DNA of 64,000 nt, from positions 496,001-560,000 of the forward strand of contig NZ_JAIGNO010000001.1 of assembly GCF_019711515.1 (NCBI RefSeq), given 5' to 3'. Source of the stretch: Qipengyuania qiaonensis. Lineage in GTDB: Bacteria; Pseudomonadota; Alphaproteobacteria; Sphingomonadales; Sphingomonadaceae. The position numbers and the translations under genes were made by a program. The notes below the pieces were generated by a model. It made no database searches. It was not told where the DNA came from and was given only the letters and a program-made list of their open reading frames with translations. Shown one piece after another: positions 1-10,426 of the stretch. Each line of letters begins with the position of its first letter. Position 1 is the stretch's first letter.

Positions 1-56
1 CGCTCGGCCTCGTCGCCGGGGCGGGTTTCATGCTCTACAAGCGCCTTCGACCCTGA
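1..56 (+). CDS. 3' end of a membrane protein gene (partial)
   Basis: An open frame enters from the left edge and stops at TGA 54-56, directly before the nrdR start. The visible tail reads LGLVAGAGFMLYKRLRP: a hydrophobic Gly/Ala stretch followed by Lys/Arg residues, like the end of a transmembrane helix with a positively charged cytoplasmic tail. Too little is present to name the protein. The zero-base spacing suggests it is co-transcribed with nrdR. Confidence 0.5.
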   Translation, partial: LGLVAGAGFMLYKRLRP

Positions 57-527
57 ATGCGCTGTCCGTTCTGCGCGCATGACGACACCCAGGTAAAGGA
101 TAGTCGTCCGACCGAGGATTCGACCTCGATCCGCCGCCGCCGCCAGTGTTCGAGTTGCGGCGCACGCTTCACGACATTCGAACGTGTTCAACTGCGCGAG
201 GTCACGGTGGTCAAGAGCGGGAACCGCCGCCAGCCTTTCGATCGGGGCAAGCTGGAGCAGTCCATTGCGCTTGCCTGTCGCAAGCGCGACGTACCTCATG
301 AAAGAATCGATCAGCTCGTCTCGGGCATTCAGCGGCAGGTCGAAATCGCCGGCGAGGCGGAAGTGTCGTCGCAGCGTATCGGCGAAATGGTTATGGATGG
401 GCTTAAGGGCCTCGACAGCGTCGCCTATATTCGGTTCGCCAGCGTCTACCGCGATTTCAGCGAAGCGCGCGACTTCGAGGAGTTCGCCAGCACGGTGCAG
501 GAAGCGGCCGCCAATGAACGAGGGTGA
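57..527 (+). CDS. nrdR: Transcriptional repressor NrdR
   Basis: Zinc-finger/ATP-cone repressor of ribonucleotide reductase genes. It senses ATP/dATP through the cone and binds NrdR boxes near nrd promoters. The 156-aa length is typical. The N-terminal zinc ribbon has paired cysteines at C3/C6 and C31/C34 (CPFC and CSSC), and residues about 48-138 form the ATP-cone ([20 protein letters not shown] region). The start follows the preceding stop with no gap, and the 3' end overlaps the downstream methyltransferase gene by 14 bp, so the two are likely translationally coupled. I see no NrdR box in the window. Confidence 0.96.
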   Translation: MRCPFCAHDDTQVKDSRPTEDSTSIRRRRQCSSCGARFTTFERVQLREVTVVKSGNRRQPFDRGKLEQSIALACRKRDVPHERIDQLVSGIQRQVEIAGEAEVSSQRIGEMVMDGLKGLDSVAYIRFASVYRDFSEARDFEEFASTVQEAAANERG

Positions 528-1242
528 GACCCGCAAGCCCATCATTGTTCTCGTCCGCCCGCAACTAGGCGAGAATATCGGCAAGGCGGCACGCGCCATG
601 CTCAATTTCGGGCTCACCGAGATGCGACTGGTCGAACCGCGCGACGGTTGGCCGAATCCGTCCGCCGGACCGGCGGCATCGGGCGCCGATATCGTGCTGA
701 ACCGCGCGCAGGTCTATGCTTCTACTGCCGACGCGGTAGCCGATTGCGCACATGTCTACGCGACGACGGTGCGCAAGCGCGGAGTGACGAAACCCGTGGT
801 AACGCCGGCAGAGGCGAGCAGCGAAATCGCCGCTGCCCAAGGCCGGAGTGCGATCCTGTTCGGCCCGGAACGTTCGGGCCTGGAAACCGAGGATGTCGCC
901 CTCGCCCGCGCTATCCTGACGGTGCCGATCAATCCGGAATTCGGTTCGCTCAATCTCGCGCAGGCGGTGATATTGTGCGCCTATGAATGTTCGAAGCATG
1001 AGGGGTTGGTGCAGCCGACGCAGGAAGATCTGCTACCGCCCGCCCCTCAGGAAGAACTCGACGGTCTGATCGCACATCTCGAGAGCATGCTCGAACCGAA
1101 GGGCTATTTCCGACCGGAGGCTCGGGCAGAGGCCACCCGCCGCACCCTGCGCGGGGTGCTGACCAAACCGGCGTGGAACCATCTCGAAGTGCGCACACTG
1201 CGCGGCGTGCTATCCTCGCTCCAACGCGAGCCCAGGCTCTAG
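514..1242 (+). CDS. trmJ: SPOUT-family tRNA/rRNA methyltransferase (TrmJ-like)
   Basis: Predicted SAM-dependent 2'-O-ribose methyltransferase of the TrmH/SpoU superfamily. Its closest layout is TrmJ, which modifies tRNA position 32. The 242 residues contain the N-terminal [16 protein letters not shown] motif, the central FGPERSGL motif and the C-terminal knot motif [12 protein letters not shown], all diagnostic of the trefoil-knot fold. A longer open frame begins at 184, but that part lies inside nrdR in another frame. Homology begins at [16 protein letters not shown], so ATG 514 is chosen. This start lies in the last codons of nrdR. TrmJ versus another SpoU substrate cannot be settled from sequence alone. 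Confidence 0.88.
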   Translation: MNEGETRKPIIVLVRPQLGENIGKAARAMLNFGLTEMRLVEPRDGWPNPSAGPAASGADIVLNRAQVYASTADAVADCAHVYATTVRKRGVTKPVVTPAEASSEIAAAQGRSAILFGPERSGLETEDVALARAILTVPINPEFGSLNLAQAVILCAYECSKHEGLVQPTQEDLLPPAPQEELDGLIAHLESMLEPKGYFRPEARAEATRRTLRGVLTKPAWNHLEVRTLRGVLSSLQREPRL

Positions 1243-1252
1243 GACCTAGGCC

Positions 1253-1564
1253 CTAGGCCCTGATCCGGTCCCATTCGACCAGTTCATAGGCTATCGACGT
1301 CTCGACCAGCTCGTTCCAGATCTGCCCGATCCCGTCGACCGGAAGATCGCGGCGCTGGGCATCGGCGCAGGCGTTTTCGACAACCTCGGCCTTGCGAGCC
1401 TCGTCGCGCACAACGTCACGGTCGGTCTTGATACGTGCAGCCGCTCGCATGTAGCCGAAGCGGCGGTCGAGCAGCTCCATCAACTCGCGATCTGTCGTAT
1501 CCACCCCGATCCGCACTTCGGCCATAGTGGTGCAGTCCTCGGGAAGTTTGAAAGCGTCACTCAT
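1253..1564 (-). CDS. Chorismate mutase (AroQ class)
   Basis: Small all-helical chorismate mutase of 103 aa, converting chorismate to prephenate for Phe/Tyr synthesis. Visible AroQ features are the helix-1 pattern [18 protein letters not shown] (Arg plus hydrophobic heptads), AARIKTDR (the conserved Lys of the active site) and a C-terminal helix ending in a W-N-E-L segment and a Tyr/Glu-rich tail. There is no fused prephenate dehydratase or DAHP synthase domain, so it is a monofunctional enzyme. It is convergent with the methyltransferase gene, with about 10 bp between the stops. Confidence 0.88.
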   Translation of the reverse strand: MSDAFKLPEDCTTMAEVRIGVDTTDRELMELLDRRFGYMRAAARIKTDRDVVRDEARKAEVVENACADAQRRDLPVDGIGQIWNELVETSIAYELVEWDRIRA

Positions 1565-1584
1565 GGAGCAGCGCCCTGCCCCGC

Positions 1585-1612
1585 TTGAACGCTCTTGTCG
1601 AGCGACTATCTT
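1585..1612 (+). promoter_or_regulatory. Candidate sigma-70 promoter of rpsD
   Basis: TTGAAC (1585-1590) and TATCTT (1607-1612) are separated by 16 bp in the 206-bp gap between chorismate mutase and rpsD. A second weaker -35-like TTGACG lies at 1618. Either would give a 5' leader of about 125-150 nt. I see no convincing conserved ribosomal-protein autoregulatory fold in that leader, but I could not fold it computationally. Confidence 0.4.
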
Positions 1613-1770
1613 ACCGCTTGACGCGCTGCACGATATTGCTAGGAGCGCGCCTTCGCGAATTGGCTCCGCACCCCGGTGAAGCGGTAGCCGCGTCGGTCGA
1701 AAGATTGGCGGTGCGATGCCGGGTTAGATGGCTGCCATCGGGGCAGTCCAGCAAATTGAAGGAAATGCAT

Positions 1771-2385
1771 ATGACGAAGCGCACCAGCGCCAAGTACAAG
1801 CTCGACCGCCGGATGGGTGAAAACATCTGGGGTCGCCCGAACAGCCCCGTCAACAAGCGTTCCTACGGCCCAGGTCAGCATGGCCAGCGCCGCAAGGGCA
1901 AGATGAGCGACTTCGGTCTGCAGCTCCGAGCCAAGCAGAAGCTCAAGGGCTACTATGGCGACGTCACCGAGAAGCAGTTCAAGCGCACCTACAAGGAAGC
2001 GTCGGCGATGAAGGGCGACACCGGTCAGAACCTGATCGGCTTGCTCGAACAGCGCCTCGACATGGTCGTCTACCGCGCCAAGTTCGCGCCGACCATCTTC
2101 GCCGCCCGCCAGATCGTGAGCCACGGCCACATCTACCTGAATGGCGTGAAGACCAACATCGCTTCGGCCCGCGTCAAGGTCGGCGACGTTATCAGCCTCG
2201 GCAAGAAGGCGCAGGAAATGGCGCTCGTTATCGAAGCACAGAGCCTGCCCGAGCGTGACATTCCCGACTATGTCAGCCCGGACGGCAACGACAAGGTGAC
2301 ATTCGCCCGCGTGCCGAAACTCGACGAAGTGCCTTATCCGGTGACGATGGAACCGAACCTGGTGGTCGAGTTCTACTCGCGCTAA
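1771..2385 (+). CDS. rpsD: 30S ribosomal protein S4
   Basis: Primary 16S rRNA-binding protein that nucleates assembly of the 30S body and sits at the mRNA entry channel. At 204 aa it matches the alphaproteobacterial family. It begins [20 protein letters not shown], has the [10 protein letters not shown] motif near residue 30, and carries the S4 RNA-binding domain at about 95-155 ([11 protein letters not shown] ... [12 protein letters not shown]). The open frame extends upstream to 1585, but AAGGAA at 1759-1764 sits 6 bases before ATG 1771, which fixes the start. An in-frame ATG at 1765 is too close to the ribosome site. It is monocistronic, followed by a terminator. Confidence 0.98.
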   Translation: MTKRTSAKYKLDRRMGENIWGRPNSPVNKRSYGPGQHGQRRKGKMSDFGLQLRAKQKLKGYYGDVTEKQFKRTYKEASAMKGDTGQNLIGLLEQRLDMVVYRAKFAPTIFAARQIVSHGHIYLNGVKTNIASARVKVGDVISLGKKAQEMALVIEAQSLPERDIPDYVSPDGNDKVTFARVPKLDEVPYPVTMEPNLVVEFYSR

Positions 2386-2410
2386 ACCGAAGCAGTATCG
2401 ACAGAATCAA

Positions 2411-2437
2411 GGGCGGTCCGTACGGGCCGCCCTTTTT
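2411..2437 (+). terminator. Rho-independent terminator of rpsD
   Basis: GGGCGGTCC and GGGCCGCCC flank a GTAC loop (8 of 9 pairs standard, one mismatch), followed immediately by TTTTT. It lies 25 bases after the rpsD stop. Confidence 0.85.
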
Positions 2438-2506
2438 GCATCAATTCATCTTATTTTCAGTGTTTTAGGGGGAACAGGCATCAAGATCGGTGGTTCGGTC
2501 TTCACC

Positions 2507-2677
2507 ATGACCCAATACCGCTTCATCACTCCCAATCGTCGAGGTAAATGGTACGACAACCTCGGCGATGCCCAAGCTCGCGCCAATATCATCGGTGCAG
2601 GTTTTCTGGATGCTGCGGGAACCTTCGTTTCATACCGCGGCACCGTTTTGCACATGCGTGAAAAGAAGCCGGCCTGA
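2507..2677 (+). CDS. Small conserved-looking hypothetical protein, 56 aa
   Basis: The frame reads MTQYRFITPNRRGKWYDNL at its start and ends with MREKKPA. It is basic, with Gly/Ala in the middle and several aromatics, and has no membrane segment or cysteines. Codon use is like the neighbours, which is why I think it is real. The open frame continues upstream of the ATG without a stop. A good Shine-Dalgarno-like GGGGGA (2468-2473) lies too far from ATG 2507 but well spaced for an ATC at 2480, so the true start may be non-canonical. It is convergent with the M50-like gene, with 1 bp between stops. No function can be assigned. Confidence 0.55.
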   Translation: MTQYRFITPNRRGKWYDNLGDAQARANIIGAGFLDAAGTFVSYRGTVLHMREKKPA

Positions 2678-2678
2678 T

Positions 2679-3440
2679 TCAGTAACGACTGGCGATCTTC
2701 AGCGATTTCCAGACCATCGCGAAAATCGTGAAAGTGATCAAACCGCCCCAGAACCAGTACGGCAGAAACAACGCGTCGGCGATGCGACCGGTATCCGATA
2801 TTGCCACTCGCCCATCGACACTTCCGCCCGGACTGAACAGATATCCGAGATCCTGATAAACACTGACTGCGCCCTGCACGCCAAGAAATTCGACCGCGAT
2901 CCGCTGCCACTTCTCGTTCCCACGCAACGCGATATAAAACGATGCAGCCGCAAAAATCGGGAGCACGACCCATCCCGCGACCGACCGGACCCAGATTAGC
3001 GTCGAAAGCACAAGTGCGGCGCCGAGCCCCAGCAACACGATGCGAGTGGCACGGCGCGATCGCGATGCGATGATCATCAGGCAGCCGGCGATACTGGGGC
3101 CCAGTAGTCCCGCCGCTGCGACGGTCGCCTGACCGATAGCCCAGAGATTGCCGGAATATTCCGCGAAGCCCGAACCGTTTGCGAAGATAACGAGCCGTTC
3201 GAACTCGGCACCGAGCGCTGCCGCGGTCAGCCCGTGCGCCATTTCGTGAAACCATGTCGCCAGCAAGGTGAACGGCATCAGCACCAGCGTGCCGATCGCA
3301 GTCTGCCAAGCGATAATCGTCAACACGGCAAAAGCCACGATATAGCTTTGTTCGCGCTGGATCATCGGTTGCACTTCGTCCTGCGCGTAGGGTATGCCCC
3401 ATTTCGCGGGCACGATGGGCTGGCCGGCATTTTCCTTCAT
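2679..3440 (-). CDS. M50-family (M50B-like) membrane metallopeptidase
   Basis: Polytopic membrane protein of 253 aa with about six hydrophobic helices. The HEMAH zinc motif lies in the second helix (after LLATWF), the HExxH signature of intramembrane site-2-protease-like peptidases. A possible third ligand lies in YQDLGYLFS near residue 196, as in the M50B group. The protein lacks the PDZ domain of RseP. The substrate is unknown. The gene is followed on the same strand by no close partner; tgt ends 25 bp upstream of its start. Confidence 0.75.
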   Translation of the reverse strand: MKENAGQPIVPAKWGIPYAQDEVQPMIQREQSYIVAFAVLTIIAWQTAIGTLVLMPFTLLATWFHEMAHGLTAAALGAEFERLVIFANGSGFAEYSGNLWAIGQATVAAAGLLGPSIAGCLMIIASRSRRATRIVLLGLGAALVLSTLIWVRSVAGWVVLPIFAAASFYIALRGNEKWQRIAVEFLGVQGAVSVYQDLGYLFSPGGSVDGRVAISDTGRIADALFLPYWFWGGLITFTIFAMVWKSLKIASRY

Positions 3441-3465
3441 TTCCCAAGACTATAACAGCCTCGGC

Positions 3466-5546
<2,081 letters not shown>

Positions 5547-5609
5547 ACTCAGTACACTATCGAGGACACTGCCCGGTCGCCACCCTGGATCGACCGAATG
5601 CCTTCGTAT

Positions 5610-6374
5610 TCAGGCGCGTAGTCTCCAACCTGTCCTGAAGATATAGGCGATCACCGCCACGCATATGGCGAGGAAGCCCAGCGTGATGGCGAAGCTTATC
5701 CAGATGTTGACATCGCTAGATCCATAGAACGTCCAGCGTAGTCCGCTCACCAGATAGACTATCGGATTGGCCAGGGCGATGGTGTCCCAAGGTTTGGGCA
5801 GCATATCGATCGAATAGAATGTGCCGCCCAAAAAGGTCAGCGGGGTGAGAAACAGCAAGGGTATAATGCCGAGTTTCTCGAAATTGTCGGCCCAGATGCC
5901 GAGGATGAACCCGAACAGGCTGAAGGCCGCCGCGACCAGCATGATGTAGAACACCGCCAGCAATGGATGGGCGATCGAATAATCCACGAACAATCGTGCC
6001 GTCACGAGAATGATCGTGGCAAGGATCAGGCTTTTGGTCATTGCGGCGCCTACGAAGCCAATCAGCGTTTCGGCAACTCCGACAGGTGCGCTCAGCAGTT
6101 CGTAGATCGTGCCGGTGAACCGCGGCATGTATATCCCGAAGCTCGAATTGCTGGTTGTCTCGCCCAGCAGCGTCAGCATGAGCAGCCCTGGAATGATGAA
6201 AGCGCCGTAATCGACACCGCCCAGGTCGGGCATGCGTCCGCCGATCGCTGCGCCGAACACGATGAAATAAAGCGATGTCGTCAATACGGGCGCAAGCACG
6301 GATTGGAATGCGGTACGCAAAAAGCGCATCAGTTCGCGTGTGTAGATTGCCCAGGTTGAGCGCCAGGAGATCAT
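5610..6374 (-). CDS. ABC-2 type transporter permease
   Basis: Membrane subunit of an ABC exporter, 254 aa with six predicted helices. The ABC-2 signature region includes the stretch around LLSAPVGVAETLIGFVGAA and a late PLTFLGGTFYSIDMLP segment, typical of the YadH/NodJ/DrrB group. Its start overlaps the ATPase gene by 4 bp (ATGA), so the two form one transporter. The YadH/YadG pair is the closest architecture. The substrate cannot be read from the sequence. Confidence 0.9.
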   Translation of the reverse strand: MISWRSTWAIYTRELMRFLRTAFQSVLAPVLTTSLYFIVFGAAIGGRMPDLGGVDYGAFIIPGLLMLTLLGETTSNSSFGIYMPRFTGTIYELLSAPVGVAETLIGFVGAAMTKSLILATIILVTARLFVDYSIAHPLLAVFYIMLVAAAFSLFGFILGIWADNFEKLGIIPLLFLTPLTFLGGTFYSIDMLPKPWDTIALANPIVYLVSGLRWTFYGSSDVNIWISFAITLGFLAICVAVIAYIFRTGWRLRA

Positions 6375-7312
6375 GCCGCGACCTCCTCGTCACCAAGCAG
6401 GGAGACGAATATGTCTTCCAAACTGCTCTCACGAGTATCGATGCCCGTATAGTCGATACCGGCCCTGATCAGGGCTTTTGTAAGCTCCGCGACTTCGGCC
6501 TTACCCTTGCCCGTACCATCGCCACCGCGATAACAGATTGACCGGCCGCCCTGCTCCAGTTCGACCGGGAAGCGGGCAATTTCCGGCGGCAGCACCGGCA
6601 AGGGCTCGGCCAACCAAATATGTGCCTCGGTCCGTCCGAGCCGTGCCATCATGGCGTCCTTCTCGTCGACCATCAGAAGCTTTCCGCGGTTGATGATGCC
6701 GACACGGTCGGCCATCATTTCCGCTTCTTCGATGTAGTGCGTCGTCAGGATGATGGTAACTCCCCTGCTCCGCATCTCATCGATGATCGCCCACATGCCT
6801 TTGCGCAATTCGACATCGACGCCAGCGGTCGGCTCGTCCAGGAAAAGCAGGTCCGGTTCGTGCGCGAGCGCCTTGGCGATCAGGACACGGCGCTTCATCC
6901 CGCCCGACAGAGCCATAATCCGTTCGTCGCGTTTTTCCCACAGGCTCAGACTTCGCAGGATCTCCTCGATCCGCTTCTTGTCGGGCGCCAGCCCGAAAAG
7001 TCCGCGCGAATAGCTAACAGCGCGGTGCACGGGCTCGAACATATCGGTGCTCAGTTCCTGTGGTACGAGGCCAATGCGGCTGCGTGCCTTGCGCCAGTCA
7101 TTCTGAAGATCATGACCGAAAGCCCGGATCGTACCGGAGCTGGCGCGCACAAGCCCGCACACCGCGCCGATCAACGTCGTCTTGCCCGCGCCGTTCGGGC
7201 CGAGCAGGGCGAAAATTTCACCCTTGCGTATAGCCAGATCGACATTGTCGAGCGCTTTCAGCCCGCCGGGATAGACCTTGGACAGGCCGGATAACTCTAG
7301 AATCGAATCCAC
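6371..7312 (-). CDS. ABC transporter ATP-binding protein (YadG/DrrA-like)
   Basis: ATPase partner of the ABC-2 permease, 313 aa. The Walker A motif is GPNGAGKTT near residue 37, the Q-loop is VPQELS, the signature is LSGGMKRR, Walker B is LLFLDEPTAG and the switch His is in TTHYIEEAE. A C-terminal tail of about 80 residues is present, as in DrrA/YadG proteins. The start is GTG at 7312. It lies 6 bp after the carotenoid oxygenase stop, so all three genes may share the promoter before the oxygenase gene. Confidence 0.93.
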   Translation of the reverse strand: MDSILELSGLSKVYPGGLKALDNVDLAIRKGEIFALLGPNGAGKTTLIGAVCGLVRASSGTIRAFGHDLQNDWRKARSRIGLVPQELSTDMFEPVHRAVSYSRGLFGLAPDKKRIEEILRSLSLWEKRDERIMALSGGMKRRVLIAKALAHEPDLLFLDEPTAGVDVELRKGMWAIIDEMRSRGVTIILTTHYIEEAEMMADRVGIINRGKLLMVDEKDAMMARLGRTEAHIWLAEPLPVLPPEIARFPVELEQGGRSICYRGGDGTGKGKAEVAELTKALIRAGIDYTGIDTRESSLEDIFVSLLGDEEVAA

Positions 7313-7318
7313 GAACGC

Positions 7319-8749
7319 TTAGCTAGCGGCGATCCAGTTGCCATGGAAGCCCGGAGGAATGAGGTGCGGGATTTGGATCGATGCAACCGGCTCTAGGCTA
7401 ATCGCATCGAGAATTTCCAGCGCACTGGTGCGCAAGTTGCGGTCGATGACGTATCCCATCACCCAGCCATCGCCTTCCGGCGCATCGGCAGTCCGCGGTA
7501 CGAACACGAATTCGCCCGGAATGCGCCCCTCGCCGAAATCGTGTTGAATGCGCTCACCGGTAGCAAGGTCCTGACGATAAAGCGGCATTGGGGCGACGAA
7601 TTCGAGATCCCCGTCCTCGGGCAGTCCCATCGCCCAGAGATAGCGGTAGTCTTTGGTGAAATAGCGCTCGTCGGGTCGCGGGAATTCCTGTCCGGCGGAG
7701 TCGATCGTAGCGCGCCGGACAGTCCCGCCTTTTCCGTCGACAGTCCAACGCTCGAGCCCAAGCGCTCTGCCATAGGGGCCAGGCATCTCGCCATCGAAAA
7801 TGGTCTCGTAGGCGCATAGGTCGATGATCACCTCGCCAGCTTCGTTCTCGAAGCTGTTGCCGACATGGAAGACATAGCAAGGCTCGACCTCGTGCCAGAC
7901 CACCTCCCGCAGGCTATCCGCGCGCGACAGAAGGCCGACTCGCGCCGTGTGACTGCGGTTCCAACGATATGGGAATTTATGTCCCGCGATCAGCGCCTGC
8001 ATCGAGAACGTCACCGGCAGATCGAGGATGACGACATAGTTCTCGGTCAGCGCGCAATCGTGGATCGATGGGCCGTTTCGAACCGCGATCTCGGTTTCCC
8101 GCAGCACTTTACCCGTTCGATCCATGGCGACATGACGGATCTTGTCGTGCAAGGCACCATCGTAGCAGATAGCGTGAAACTCACCATTGGCTGGGCATTG
8201 GTGCGGATGCGCGGTGAATGAACCGGTCAGGCCGCCGCCGAAATCGGAATAGGCAATGCTGTCGAGATTGCCGTCGAGTTCCACCGGGAAGCTGCTCGCC
8301 TCGACCAAAGCCATGATCTTCCCGCCGATGCCGAGGACATTGGTATTGACCGTATCGCCATGACCGCGACGGGGCCCTTCGACCGCGTCGGGGCCACCCT
8401 TCGCTGCAAGATCGCGCGAGCGGATGAAACGGTTGCGATACCATTCCGCCTTGCCGTATTTTAGCCGCACGCCATGGACCATCCCATCGCCGACGAACCA
8501 GTGATGGCCCTTGCTTCCTTCGCCAAACGGATTGGGGCCGATGCGGACGTAACGGCCATCGAGTTCGGCGGGGATGGAGCCCATTACGTCAAGGTTGTCG
8601 AGCGTGAACTCCTCTGTAAGCGGCGTATGCACGCCCCCGAGAAAAGGATTCTTCCCGGCATCGGGCAAGCGATAGCGGTTGATGTTGGCTACCGCCTGAA
8701 TTGCCGGAGTTACCGCCTTGCGAATGGTTTTCTCGATGACGCTTGCCAT
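7319..8749 (-). CDS. Carotenoid oxygenase family protein (lignostilbene/apocarotenoid cleavage)
   Basis: Non-heme Fe(II) dioxygenase of 476 aa with a seven-bladed propeller fold, cleaving C=C bonds of carotenoids or stilbenes. The four expected iron-binding histidines can be seen in FTAHPHQ, GPSIHDCAL, YVFHVGNSFE and the C-terminal PPGFHGNW. Propeller signature DGRYVRIGPNPF lies near residue 62. Erythrobacters make abundant carotenoids, so an apocarotenoid substrate is plausible, but the lignostilbene dioxygenase group has the same motifs. It is transcribed divergently from the TetR regulator and precedes the ABC exporter genes. Confidence 0.92.
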   Translation of the reverse strand: MASVIEKTIRKAVTPAIQAVANINRYRLPDAGKNPFLGGVHTPLTEEFTLDNLDVMGSIPAELDGRYVRIGPNPFGEGSKGHHWFVGDGMVHGVRLKYGKAEWYRNRFIRSRDLAAKGGPDAVEGPRRGHGDTVNTNVLGIGGKIMALVEASSFPVELDGNLDSIAYSDFGGGLTGSFTAHPHQCPANGEFHAICYDGALHDKIRHVAMDRTGKVLRETEIAVRNGPSIHDCALTENYVVILDLPVTFSMQALIAGHKFPYRWNRSHTARVGLLSRADSLREVVWHEVEPCYVFHVGNSFENEAGEVIIDLCAYETIFDGEMPGPYGRALGLERWTVDGKGGTVRRATIDSAGQEFPRPDERYFTKDYRYLWAMGLPEDGDLEFVAPMPLYRQDLATGERIQHDFGEGRIPGEFVFVPRTADAPEGDGWVMGYVIDRNLRTSALEILDAISLEPVASIQIPHLIPPGFHGNWIAAS

Positions 8750-8770
8750 GAACGACTCGCCAAAGCTAAA

Positions 8771-8811
8771 GTGAACAACGTAAACATAGAGATTATGGTA
8801 ACAGTGTCAAC
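8771..8811. promoter_or_regulatory. Control region of the carotenoid oxygenase and TetR genes
   Basis: On the minus strand TTGACA (complement of 8805-8810) and TATGTT (complement of 8783-8788) are 16 bp apart and would drive the oxygenase from about 8776. Four similar half-sites, GTGAAC (8771), GTAAAC (8780), GTAAC (8798) and GTCAAC (8806), lie on or between these elements as two pairs spaced about 9 bp. They are candidate operator half-sites for the adjacent TetR protein. The promoter fit is seen; the operator role is inferred. Confidence 0.4.
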
Positions 8812-9391
8812 ATCCTCCCCGGCATATCATCACGGCAACTTGCGCGATGCCCTTCTTTCCTCCGGCATGAATGCGCTCGAGGGACCGGATGGCAAGGCAC
8901 CTTCCTTGCGCGAGTTGGCCCGCGATGTGGGGGTTTCTCCTACCGCCGTCTATCGCCATTTTCCGGACAAGCAGGCGCTCGACAAAGCGCTGGCTCGCGA
9001 AGGGTTGAAGCTGCTCGGAAGCGAACAATCCGCAGCCGCGAAAAAAGCAGGCGGTGGAGCAGCGGGCTTTGCCGAGACGGGCAGAACCTATGTTCGGTTC
9101 GCCCTCGCCCATCCCGCTCTGTTCCGGCTGATGTTCACGCAGGGTCGCCCGATCGAAGACAGCGATGTGCCGGACGAAGCGCGCGCCCTGCTCATCGCCA
9201 ACACCCGGGCGCTCGCCGGCAATCCCGAACGCGCTGAGACGCTGGCGCTGCAGGCATGGTCGATAGCCCACGGCATAGCCATGCTCATGCTCGATGGCCG
9301 GATACCCGCCGACGATTCCCTCATCGAACGGATGCTCGATACCGACAACCTGTTTCCCGATCAGGGAAGCAGTAGCGAGGAATCCCCGTAG
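8795..9391 (+). CDS. TetR/AcrR family transcriptional regulator
   Basis: One-component repressor of 198 aa. The N-terminal helix-turn-helix spans about residues 12-55, with [25 protein letters not shown] as core (given here by its beginning at SLRELARD and end at [10 protein letters not shown]). The C-terminal part ([23 protein letters not shown]) matches the WHG-type ligand domain. The open frame extends to 8474, but ATG 8795 gives the normal domain start. It is divergent from the carotenoid oxygenase and probably controls it and itself. Its 3' end overlaps queA on the other strand by 31 bp. Confidence 0.9.
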   Translation: MVTVSTSSPAYHHGNLRDALLSSGMNALEGPDGKAPSLRELARDVGVSPTAVYRHFPDKQALDKALAREGLKLLGSEQSAAAKKAGGGAAGFAETGRTYVRFALAHPALFRLMFTQGRPIEDSDVPDEARALLIANTRALAGNPERAETLALQAWSIAHGIAMLMLDGRIPADDSLIERMLDTDNLFPDQGSSSEESP

Positions 9392-10389
9392 CTATAGAAC
9401 CGGTAATCGTTCGAAATGGCATGTTCGTAGGCGGTCAGCATGCGCTCACGCCCCATCAGCGCGCTCACCAGCATCATCAGTGTCGATTTGGGTAGATGGA
9501 AGTTGGTCATGAGCCCGTCCACGGCTCGGAACCGATATCCGGGGGTGATAAAGATGTCTGTATCGCCGGAGAATTCTCGCACGACTCCGTCCATTCCCGT
9601 CGCACTTTCCAGCAGACGAAGACTGGTGGTGCCGACCGCGATCAATCGTCCCCCTGCCATCTTGGCGGCATTCAGACGCGCGGCCACTTCCGGTTCGATA
9701 CGGCCCCATTCGGAATGCATGGCATGGTCGTCGGTGTCCTCCGCCTTGACCGGCAGAAAGGTACCGGCACCTACGTGCAGCGTGAGCAACTCGCGCCTGA
9801 TTCCTGCCGCGTCGAGCGCCTCGATCAGATCGGGCGTAAAATGCAGGGCGGCGGTCGGTGCGGCGACGGCGCCATCCCTCGCCGCGAACATGGTCTGGTA
9901 GTCTTGGCGGTCACGCTCGTCCGTTGCACGTTTGCCGGCAATATAGGGCGGCAGCGGCATCCGCCCCGCTCGTTCGAGCAACAGCTCGACGGGCTCTTCA
10001 CCTTCGAACGCCAGGACGAAACTTCCATCCGGCAATCGCTGTTCGGCGAAGGCAGTGACTCCGCCCCCGAATTCCGCGACATCGCCAGCACGCAATCTTT
10101 TGGCATTACGCACGAAAGCCTGCCAGCGCCGGAGATCGATGCGTTTGTGCAGGGTGGCGCCAATTTTCGCATCGCCTCTGCGCCCCTCGAGCTGGGCAGG
10201 GATGACCCGCGTATCGTTGAACACCAGCACGTCGCCTGCGCGCAGCAATTGTGGCAGATCGCGCACGCCCCGATCCTCGAACGGCTTGTTGCCACGAACC
10301 ACGAGCATGCGTGCAGCGTCGCGCGGCTGTGCCGGCCGCAAAGCAATCCGCTCGGGCGGCAGTTCGAAATCGAAAAGGTCGACCTTCAT
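9361..10389 (-). CDS. queA: S-adenosylmethionine:tRNA ribosyltransferase-isomerase
   Basis: Transfers and isomerises the ribosyl moiety of SAM onto preQ1-tRNA, giving epoxyqueuosine. At 342 aa it is full length. Family hallmarks are the N-terminal [37 protein letters not shown] and the C-terminal [24 protein letters not shown] region. The ATG start lies 37 bp after the stop of the upstream cyclophilin gene. Together with tgt it shows the queuosine pathway is active in this organism. Confidence 0.97.
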   Translation of the reverse strand: MKVDLFDFELPPERIALRPAQPRDAARMLVVRGNKPFEDRGVRDLPQLLRAGDVLVFNDTRVIPAQLEGRRGDAKIGATLHKRIDLRRWQAFVRNAKRLRAGDVAEFGGGVTAFAEQRLPDGSFVLAFEGEEPVELLLERAGRMPLPPYIAGKRATDERDRQDYQTMFAARDGAVAAPTAALHFTPDLIEALDAAGIRRELLTLHVGAGTFLPVKAEDTDDHAMHSEWGRIEPEVAARLNAAKMAGGRLIAVGTTSLRLLESATGMDGVVREFSGDTDIFITPGYRFRAVDGLMTNFHLPKSTLMMLVSALMGRERMLTAYEHAISNDYRFYSYGDSSLLLP

Positions 10390-10426
10390 CGCGCCGCCCC
10401 TAATGCGGGCGCGGCATGATGGGAAG

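Noticed and set aside
184-513. Long N-terminal extension of the TrmJ-like frame
   Set aside because: It runs through nrdR in another frame and reads as Ser/Arg-rich noise. Family similarity begins at 514.
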